Below are positions 23,683 to 29,321 of a stretch of 29,321 nt of DNA, one piece after another. The notes under the pieces are model-generated. The model ran no database searches, was not told where the DNA came from, and worked only from the letters and a program-made list of their open reading frames with translations. The position numbers were made by a program, and so were the translations under genes. The stretch lies in assembly GCA_030612785.1 (NCBI GenBank), contig JAUWNF010000001.1, positions 1 through 29,321 on the forward strand, read 5' to 3'. Within the stretch, counting starts at the first letter, position 1. Each line of letters opens with the position of its first letter. The stretch is from Phycisphaerales bacterium (GTDB lineage Bacteria > Planctomycetota > Phycisphaerae > UBA1845).

Positions 23683-25209
23683 ATGTACACCGCGACCACA
23701 CTGAAAGATCCGCCCCGGCGGAAAACCCGCGCGGCTACGAGCGGTTTCGGGAGTGATGGGCTCCATGCGCCACACCTGTCCGGCGAAACACCGCCGCCGT
23801 CACAGTTGGAGATAGGAAGTGGCGTTCGGCGGGAGATCGCCCAAAACCTCGGACGCTGGCGGGCGCGCAATCGGTTCTATCATCAGCGAATGGCTGAGTA
23901 TCTCCGTTTCGTAGTTCCGATAGGGCAATCCGTTCTGTTGTTGGGATGCGAAGACGGCGCCCTGCTCTCGAAGCTAAGGCCCTCATGGGGTGTCGGAGTG
24001 GACAGTTGCCCGGAGATGATCGCCCTGGCACGCCAGAGACACCCGCAGCATGAGTATCTCCTCGCCCAAGACTACGCGGCCCGCGTCGACCGCAAGTTCG
24101 ACTATGTCGTGCTCAACGACATCACCGGCGAAGTCCACGACCTGTTCACGCTGCTACAAAGCATCGCCGAGCAGTGCAAGCCTGACGCGCGCGTGGTGAT
24201 CGTGCAGCACAATTACCTGTGGAGGCCTCTGCTCCGGCTGGCCGCGCGGCTCAAGGCCAAACGACCGGACGCCACGCGGAACTGGCTCAGCGTCGGCGAT
24301 CTCCGCGTCTTCCTCGAAGGCGTGGGCTTTGAGACCATCGACGTGCGACCCAAGCTCTTTAGCCCGGTCAAGCTCTTCGGGCTCGGCCCGCTGATCAACT
24401 GGATCGCGGGGCTTATTCCCCTGGTGAACCGATTGGCCTGTATGGAGATCATCGTCGCCCGGTCAGCACCGGGCACAGTCGATCCGGCCTCCAAGACGGC
24501 AACCATAGTGCTCACCGTGCGCGACGAGCGGGACAACATCGAACCGATGGTCCGGGCGATCCCCAAAGTCGGAGCAGCCACCGAGATTCTCTTTGTTGAG
24601 GGACATTCCACCGACGGCACGCGCGAGGAGATAAGTCGCGTCATCGAAGCCTATCCGGAAAAGAACATCAGGCTTTTGACGCAAGACGGCGTGGGCCAGG
24701 GCGACGCCATCCGCAAAGGCTTTGGCCACGCGGACGGCGACGTGGTTATCCTGCTGGAAGCGGATCAAACCTCTCCGGCCGAGGACGTGCTCAAGGCGTT
24801 CGAGGTCATTGCGACCGGGCGCGCGGACTACGTCAACGGCAGCCGTTTCATCTATCCGCGGGCCAAGGGCTCCATGCCCTGGCGCAACGCGCTGGGCAAC
24901 TGGTTCTTCGCCGTGTGGTTCACGTGGTTTCTGAAACAGCGGACCTCGGATGTGCTGTGTGGCCTCAAGGCGATCGCCCGCCCGCAGTTTCTGCGGCTTA
25001 ACCGCAATTGGGGATTCTTGGGGCTCTTCGATCCGTTCGGTGATTTCGAGCTGATCTTCGGGGCCTCGCGTCTGGGGCTGAAGATCTGCGAGGTGCCCAC
25101 GCGCTATCGCCCACGAACGTATGGCGTGCCGAAATCGAAGATCGTCAGCCACGGTTTTATGTTGTTACGGATGGCCGCACGAGCGACCAGGGTGTTCAAA
25201 TGCCGCTAA
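23683..25209 (+). CDS. Bifunctional methyltransferase-glycosyltransferase (GT2) fusion
   Basis: 508 residues with two domains. Residues about 50-265: a class I SAM-dependent methyltransferase (motif I VLLLGCEDGALL about 84-95, GVGVDSCPEM about 103-112, YVVLNDITGEV). Residues about 271-508: a family 2 glycosyltransferase (ATIVLTVRDERDNIE, FVEGHSTDGT about 304-313, GQGDAIRKGF about 338-347, and LEADQTSP about 358-365 in place of a DxD motif), like dolichol-phosphate-mannose-synthase-type enzymes. No clear membrane helices are present beyond the hydrophobic GLIPLVNRL and NWFFAVWFTWF stretches. The ATG at 23683 was chosen because the upstream open frame is repeat DNA. The stop overlaps the next methyltransferase start by 10 bases. 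Confidence 0.87.
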   Translation: MYTATTLKDPPRRKTRAATSGFGSDGLHAPHLSGETPPPSQLEIGSGVRREIAQNLGRWRARNRFYHQRMAEYLRFVVPIGQSVLLLGCEDGALLSKLRPSWGVGVDSCPEMIALARQRHPQHEYLLAQDYAARVDRKFDYVVLNDITGEVHDLFTLLQSIAEQCKPDARVVIVQHNYLWRPLLRLAARLKAKRPDATRNWLSVGDLRVFLEGVGFETIDVRPKLFSPVKLFGLGPLINWIAGLIPLVNRLACMEIIVARSAPGTVDPASKTATIVLTVRDERDNIEPMVRAIPKVGAATEILFVEGHSTDGTREEISRVIEAYPEKNIRLLTQDGVGQGDAIRKGFGHADGDVVILLEADQTSPAEDVLKAFEVIATGRADYVNGSRFIYPRAKGSMPWRNALGNWFFAVWFTWFLKQRTSDVLCGLKAIARPQFLRLNRNWGFLGLFDPFGDFELIFGASRLGLKICEVPTRYRPRTYGVPKSKIVSHGFMLLRMAARATRVFKCR

Positions 25210-25988
25210 GCGATTATCACGAGCGGTTCGCCGCGGTCTATGACCTGTTCTATGCGCGGCGCGATGTGGCAACCGAAGCCAGGTTCGCGGCGGATTTGCT
25301 GGGACTGCGCGGTGGCCGGCACGTTTTGGACTTCGGTTGCGGTACCGGCGCGCACGTGTTGGCCTTCGGCGCGCTCGGCATCAAGGCGACCGGATTCGAC
25401 CGCTCGGAGGCGATGATCGCCCAGGCCCGTGCCAAGGTGGCCCTGCCGGATTCCGCCGCCGTCACCTTCGCCGACGGCACGTTGGCCTCCTTCTGCCACG
25501 GGCTAAACGGTGTGTGCTTCGACGGCGTGGTCAGCTTCTTCAACGTGCTTAATTGTATCGAGACCCCCCGCGAGATGGTCGAGGATCTAACATTGCTTAG
25601 AAGCCGACTCGCGCCGGGCGCCAAGATGTTGATCGACGTTTGGAACGGGGCGGCGGTCTTTGTGAACGAACCCAGGCCCGACGTCAAACACTACCGCAAC
25701 CCCGACGACCCGCAGCGCGAGACCGTCCGGATCACCGTGCCGGATCTTGACCGCGTCAATCAGTGCTGCGCGCTGCGCTATCGCGTTTTGGACCTCGACC
25801 GCCGAACGGGCAGCTTCACCGAGTTTGAATCGGTGCACCGGCTCCGCTTTCTCACACCCGTGCAGTATCGCCACCTGTTTGAGCTGGCGGAGCTGGCCAT
25901 CGTCGACGAGTTTCCCAAAGGCCGACCTCAAACCCCGGTTACGGAAGATGAGTGGTACATCAGCTACCTTGTGCGTCGAGACGCCTGA
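25200..25988 (+). CDS. Class I SAM-dependent methyltransferase
   Basis: 262 residues. The N-terminal YDLFYARRD layout and motif I HVLDFGCGTGAHV (41-53), GFDRSEAMIAQAR (64-76), FDGVVSFFNVLNCI and LAPGAKMLIDVWNG are standard for the methyltransferase 11/25 group. The C-terminal half adds beta-strand-rich sequence (VLDLDRRTGSFTEFESVHRL, FLTPVQYRHLFELAEL) as in sugar or small-molecule methyltransferases. The ATG at 25200 overlaps the end of the preceding gene; the operon is translationally coupled. The substrate is not predictable; a nucleotide sugar or lipid-linked glycan is likely from context. Confidence 0.92.
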   Translation: MPLSDYHERFAAVYDLFYARRDVATEARFAADLLGLRGGRHVLDFGCGTGAHVLAFGALGIKATGFDRSEAMIAQARAKVALPDSAAVTFADGTLASFCHGLNGVCFDGVVSFFNVLNCIETPREMVEDLTLLRSRLAPGAKMLIDVWNGAAVFVNEPRPDVKHYRNPDDPQRETVRITVPDLDRVNQCCALRYRVLDLDRRTGSFTEFESVHRLRFLTPVQYRHLFELAELAIVDEFPKGRPQTPVTEDEWYISYLVRRDA

Positions 25989-26775
25989 AGCACGCCGCAC
26001 GGATGATGCCGCGCGCGTGGCACAGGATCGCGCCCGAGCGCGCCTCGAACGGCACGCCGCTATTTGGCGCATGCGACCGCTGACCCGCGACATCTACCGG
26101 CGGTATCACCAAACCATCGACGCGGCCCGCAGCACTGTGCCGGGCGCGGATGTGGAGGTCGGCGCGGGACACGGAAGCTTCGCCGAGTTCCGTCCCGGCA
26201 CCGTCTCCTGCGACATAGTTCCCTGCCCCTGGCTAAGCTGTTCGGCCGACGCGACGCGCCTGCCCTTTGCCGACGAATCGCTGGCTAACATCATCATGAT
26301 CGACGTGCTGCACCACGTGGCGCGCCCGATCGCATTCTTGAAACAGACGGCGCGTGTGCTGGCGCCGGGAGGGCGCCTCATCCTGCTCGAACCCTATGTC
26401 TCGCCGGTAAGTTCGATCGCCTGGCGGTATTTCCACGACGAACATATCGATACGCACATCGATCCTCTGAAAGAAAGAGCAACCGCGGCAGACGCGCCGG
26501 AGGAAGATCCCTGGGAGGCCAACATTGCTATTCCAACCTTGGTTTTCTGGCGTCACCTCAGCACCTTCCGGAAACGGTTCCCCGAGCTGCGCGTAATCCG
26601 CCGGCAACGCCTTGATATGATCGTGATGCCGCTCAGCGGCGGGTTCGAGAGACGCCGTCTGATCCCCCTGTTCCTGATACCGGTGGCGCGTGCGCTGGAA
26701 CGCGTTCTCGCCCCGCTGGCCCCGTGGTTGGCGTTTCGGTGTTTCCTTCTGATCGAGAAGACATCGAAACATTGA
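25948..26775 (+). CDS. Class I SAM-dependent methyltransferase
   Basis: 275 residues from the chosen ATG. Motif I VEVGAGHGSFAEF (69-81), DATRLPFADESLANIIMIDVLHHV (motif II/III region, split 101-109 and 119-124) and RVLAPGGRLILLEPY (136-150), the signature of the methyltransferase 11 family. A C-terminal hydrophobic region (RLIPLFLIPVARAL ... LAPWLAFRCFLLIEK) could attach it to the membrane. The frame is open back to 25747, but that part overlaps the previous gene by too much; ATG 25948 gives a 41-base overlap. A GTG near 26018 is another possibility. It is the last gene of the sugar operon. Confidence 0.88.
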   Translation: MSGTSATLCVETPEARRTDDAARVAQDRARARLERHAAIWRMRPLTRDIYRRYHQTIDAARSTVPGADVEVGAGHGSFAEFRPGTVSCDIVPCPWLSCSADATRLPFADESLANIIMIDVLHHVARPIAFLKQTARVLAPGGRLILLEPYVSPVSSIAWRYFHDEHIDTHIDPLKERATAADAPEEDPWEANIAIPTLVFWRHLSTFRKRFPELRVIRRQRLDMIVMPLSGGFERRRLIPLFLIPVARALERVLAPLAPWLAFRCFLLIEKTSKH

Positions 26776-26803
26776 GAAGAACGTGGTGGGCAATGCCCAC
26801 CCC

Positions 26804-26893
26804 AACTGGACCGAGACTCCTTTCTCGGTCTTTGACTTTACAGGAAAGGATTCCTGCAGGAGGTAGGTGCGAGAAGGGATTCTCGCACCAGCG
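26804..26893 (-). repeat. 90 bp triple-hairpin element, copy 4 (inverted)
   Basis: The same 90-base layout in reverse orientation: GGACCGAGA/TCTCGGTC hairpin first, then CAGGAA-AGGA-TTCCTG, then GGTGCGAGAA-GGGA-TTCTCGCACC, ending CCAGCG. It lies between the last methyltransferase gene and aroC. Confidence 0.88.
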
Positions 26894-27042
26894 GGTATTG
26901 CCTCGCCGAGCGGCGAGCCGCCCATGCTGCCACGCACCCAATACCACGTGCGTTGGGCTGGGCCGGGTGCGTCTGCACCGCCCTTGGGGTATCATAAGTG
27001 CGGTTGGATTCTCCCGCGCGGGGTGCCGACGGTACACGAGCT

Positions 27043-28194
27043 ATGGCAACGCTATCCTACAGAACAGCCGGTGAGTCTCACGGAAAAGGTCTGATCGCTC
27101 TGGTCGAGGGCATGCCGGCCGGTGTGATGGTGGACGAGAGTTTCATCAACGTCGAACTTACCCGGCGGCAGGGAGGCTTTGGCCGGGGCGGGCGGATGAA
27201 GATCGAGCGGGACACCGTCGAGGTGATCTCCGGGGTTCTGCGGGGCGTGACCATCGGCTCACCGATTTCACTGCACGTGGTCAATCAGGACTCCCGGATC
27301 GAGAAGGCGCCCGCGATCCAGCGTCCCAGGCCCGGCCACGCCGACCTGGCGGGGAGCTTGAAATGGTTGACCACCGACTGTCGTGAAACCCTCGAACGGG
27401 CGTCGGCGAGAGAGACGGCTGCCCGCGTGGCGGCCGGGGCACTCACGCGCGGCTTGCGGAAGGCCTTCGGCATCGAGGTTGTGGGCTACGTGGCGCGGAT
27501 TCGCGATGTTGCGGCCAAGGTTGAATCTGACATCGAGTTCGACGAACTCCGCCGCCGGCGCGACGCCAACGAGGCGTTCTGCCCGGATGCCACCGCAGCC
27601 AAGGCTATGATCGAAGCCATTCGTCAGACGGAGCGGGATCGCGACACGGTGGGCGGCGTGGTGGCGGCTGAGGTGCGCGGTCATCCACCGGGGCTGGGCA
27701 GTTGTGCCCGCTGGCAGGACAAGCTGGATGGGCGGCTGATGCGGGCCGTCGGCTCGATCCAGGCGATCAAGGGTGTCGAGATCGGGCTGGGGTTCGGCGT
27801 GGCCGGTCGCCCCGGCAGCGAAGTGCACGACGAGATTCAGTACGATTCCCGGCTACGGGACACGCCGTCGCTGGGTTTCGTCCGACGATCCAACAACGCC
27901 GGCGGCCTGGAGGGCGGCATGACCAACGGGCAGCCGATCGTACTCCGGGCGGCTATGAAACCGATCAGCACTCTCCAGCGGGGCCTCGATAGCGTCAATC
28001 TTCTAACGAAGCAAACCGAGCGGTCGGACTACGAGCGGAGCGACATCTCAGCGGTTCCCGCGGCCAGCGTGGTGGTCGAAAACGTGGTCGCTTTCGAGAT
28101 CGCGCGGGCTTTTCTCGAGAAGTTCGCCGGCGACACCTTGGGGGAGGTGCGGGCGGCGTATGCGCACTACCTGGAGACGGCCCGCGCACTGTGA
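27043..28194 (+). CDS. aroC: Chorismate synthase
   Basis: 383 residues. Family signatures: GESHGKG (10-16), RQGGFGRGGRMKIE with the FMN/substrate arginines, PGHADLAGSLKW, the RASARETAARVAAGA motif, and the C-terminal AVPAASVVVENVVAFEIA. The enzyme converts EPSP to chorismate, the last step of the shikimate pathway, using reduced FMN that is not net consumed. The ATG at 27043 gives the usual MATLSYRTAGESHGKG start; the frame is open upstream without family sequence. It appears monocistronic. Its TGA lies inside the left arm of a long palindrome shared with the converging radical SAM gene. Confidence 0.97.
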   Translation: MATLSYRTAGESHGKGLIALVEGMPAGVMVDESFINVELTRRQGGFGRGGRMKIERDTVEVISGVLRGVTIGSPISLHVVNQDSRIEKAPAIQRPRPGHADLAGSLKWLTTDCRETLERASARETAARVAAGALTRGLRKAFGIEVVGYVARIRDVAAKVESDIEFDELRRRRDANEAFCPDATAAKAMIEAIRQTERDRDTVGGVVAAEVRGHPPGLGSCARWQDKLDGRLMRAVGSIQAIKGVEIGLGFGVAGRPGSEVHDEIQYDSRLRDTPSLGFVRRSNNAGGLEGGMTNGQPIVLRAAMKPISTLQRGLDSVNLLTKQTERSDYERSDISAVPAASVVVENVVAFEIARAFLEKFAGDTLGEVRAAYAHYLETARAL

Positions 28195-28283
28195 AAAAAG
28201 GGGTCAGGCTACTTTATCATTCCGACCAATACGCCATCTGAGAAGGTGACCAAGAGATAAAGTAGCCTAACCCCTTTTTTCAC
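28191..28283. terminator. 93 bp palindromic element / bidirectional terminator
   Basis: 28-base arms at 28191-28218 and 28256-28283 (GTGAAAAAAGGGGTCAGGCT... and its inverse) pair with a single C/A mismatch across a 37-base loop. Each arm is A-rich outside and ends in a T-run when transcribed outward, so it can terminate both converging genes. The TGA stops of aroC (28192-28194) and of the radical SAM gene (28280-28282) lie at mirror positions in the arms. It resembles a mobile palindrome (REP/RAYT or MITE type) that became the gene border. Confidence 0.85.
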
Positions 28284-29200
28284 CGATAGTAAGGCGTAGC
28301 TGGCAGGCCGCTGCCATCGCGAACCAGTTCCACGATGTGATCCACTTCTTGGTTGGCAAGCGCGGCCACGAAGTTCTCCGCCGGCCTGCGAGCGATGGTG
28401 TAAACCTGCACGCGCGATATCCGCCCGCCAGCGTCGGTGATCTTATTGAGCCGGTCCACGAACGCCCCCAGTTCCGCCTCACTCGGCGCTGTGCCCCGCA
28501 AACGCAGGAAAAGAGCCTGAATCACGATCGGTCTGACGCGCGCGGCGGCGATGATGTTCGCCGTCACGTGCTCAAGCGTGTGGCTTGGCCGGTTCACCAG
28601 GCGGTGGTACTCCTCGGTACCGGCGTCGAGCTTCGCCCATATCTCACCGTTGTTCTCGTCCATGATCGCAAGTCCTTCGACCACGGTGGGTGTAGTGAGA
28701 TAACAGGCGTTGGTGATCAGGACTATCTTGGCGTCGTCGAGGCCCGCGTTTCTCTTGAGGTCGGCCACGATCTTAACGCACCGGCAAAAGTGTGGGGAGG
28801 CGGTAGGCTCGCCATCTCCGGAGAAGGCGATGTCCTTGATACGCCGCAACTCGGCGGGTACGCCCGTAAGGGCCGGGTCCCGAAAGAGGGCGCCGCGGGC
28901 AGCCTCGTCGATCATCAGGGCGAGTTCGGCGCGCAAAACGCTTATGTCCACGTTCCGCACGCGCGGGGTAGTCTGGCGGTCGACCTGGCAGTAAACGCAG
29001 GAGAAGTTGCAGGAGGCGTCCGGGGCGAGGTTGATCCCGATGCTCAACCCGCCGCCTCGTCGCGAGATGACAGGATAGACGTACAAGTTCTCACGCCAGT
29101 GCCTCGAATGAGTGCGGTGTTGGGGCAACGAGTTATTCGCGGGCGAGGCGATAGCACCTTCCTCCGAGCGGCGACGGTATAGACAATACGCGATCGGCAA
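28280..29200 (-). CDS. Radical SAM protein, COG0731-like
   Basis: Up to 306 residues. The cluster motif is SCNFSCVYCQVDR (Cys64, Cys68, Cys71), preceded by SIGINLAPDA, and followed by FSGDGEPTASP (127-137), the GGE-like SAM-binding region of this family; later KLDAGTEEYHRLVNRP and VQALFLRL also fit. COG0731 contains wyosine-type tRNA radical SAM enzymes, but bacterial members have other, largely unknown roles, so no substrate is claimed. No ATG begins the frame: TTG at 29200 gives the longest form, and TTG at 29128 gives LPQHRTHSRHWRENLYVYPV, closer to how I recall relatives starting. The stop is in the shared palindrome with aroC. Confidence 0.88.
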   Translation of the reverse strand: MPIAYCLYRRRSEEGAIASPANNSLPQHRTHSRHWRENLYVYPVISRRGGGLSIGINLAPDASCNFSCVYCQVDRQTTPRVRNVDISVLRAELALMIDEAARGALFRDPALTGVPAELRRIKDIAFSGDGEPTASPHFCRCVKIVADLKRNAGLDDAKIVLITNACYLTTPTVVEGLAIMDENNGEIWAKLDAGTEEYHRLVNRPSHTLEHVTANIIAAARVRPIVIQALFLRLRGTAPSEAELGAFVDRLNKITDAGGRISRVQVYTIARRPAENFVAALANQEVDHIVELVRDGSGLPATPYYR

Positions 29201-29257
29201 ACCCCGGCCACATTACGAGACCCAGTGCCACCGGTACCTGACCCCTCAGCGCCTTCC

Positions 29258-29306
29258 CCTCGTCGTTGCGTGCGTAACGCTGGCGGACTATCCGTCAGTG
29301 GCACCA
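29258..29306 (+). repeat. 49 bp CGTTGCGTGCGTAAC repeat, copy 2
   Basis: Same length and order as 23285-23333: CCTCG-CGTTGCGTGCGTAAC-CTGGCGGAC...GTCAG...ACCA. The downstream arm here is CCGTCAG. It lies at the window edge, upstream of the radical SAM gene. Confidence 0.75.
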
Positions 29307-29321
29307 GTCGATTCAGCCGTG

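Noticed and set aside
26233..26937. Minus-strand frame of 234 codons
   Set aside because: It is antisense to the methyltransferase gene and then reads through 90 bp element copy 4. Similar ARIPSRTY-type peptides at 16800 and 20790 are translations of the same repeat.

Overview
The window is high-GC DNA from a free-living bacterium. Several things suggest a planctomycete-type genome: a secreted lipoprotein joining thrombospondin type 3 repeats to YWTD repeats, a very high density of short palindromic intergenic repeats that run into gene ends, and loosely packed genes with much decayed DNA. This placement is an inference from style, not from a marker gene.

Layout. (1) 1-4640, minus strand: a tight operon of a TPR membrane protein, a small FlgN-like coiled-coil protein, a cytoplasmic sensor kinase and an NtrC-type sigma-54 response regulator cut by the window edge. 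Overlapping or abutting stops and starts join the last three. The set resembles flagellar regulatory operons (FlrB/FlrC or FleS/FleR). (2) 5190-6815, plus: the TSP3/YWTD lipoprotein. (3) 7002-9547, minus: feoA-feoB ferrous iron uptake. (4) 9949-12881: a gene graveyard with a lipoate-ligase-like gene that seems to lack an internal segment, an ORF fused from pieces of a transposase, a dehydrogenase E2 and an E3, a beheaded sigma-54 activator, a RepB-like remnant and a small zinc-ribbon ORF. (5) 12882-14582, minus: a stand-alone AIPR-family (abortive infection) gene with a nuclease-like N-terminus and visibly lower GC. A 4 x 22 bp tandem repeat and a perfect 12 bp hairpin lie upstream of it. (6) 15417-19981, minus: an ECF nickel/cobalt transporter (NikM, NikL-like, NikQ, NikO) followed by a LarA-type lactate racemase homologue, which fits LarA's need for a nickel cofactor. 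(7) 20489-20563: a tRNA with anticodon CAU. (8) 21180-26775, plus: a polysaccharide or surface-sugar operon with an epimerase/reductase, a DegT aminotransferase, a small membrane protein, a methyltransferase-GT2 fusion and two more methyltransferases. (9) 27043-28194, plus, aroC, converging on (10) 28280-29200, minus, a COG0731-like radical SAM protein. The stop codons of both lie inside the arms of one large palindrome.

The most striking non-coding signal is a dispersed element of exactly 90 bp, present four times (6876, 16794, 20760, 26804). Each copy has CGCTGG/CCAGCG-type ends and three consecutive hairpins that share one loop core (GAATCCYTTC, inverted in the third). At least nine other palindromic repeat families are visible, and several supply gene ends: the feoB upstream region, the aminotransferase tail, the kinase tail, and the aroC and radical SAM stops. 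All comparisons were made by eye, and no database search was run.
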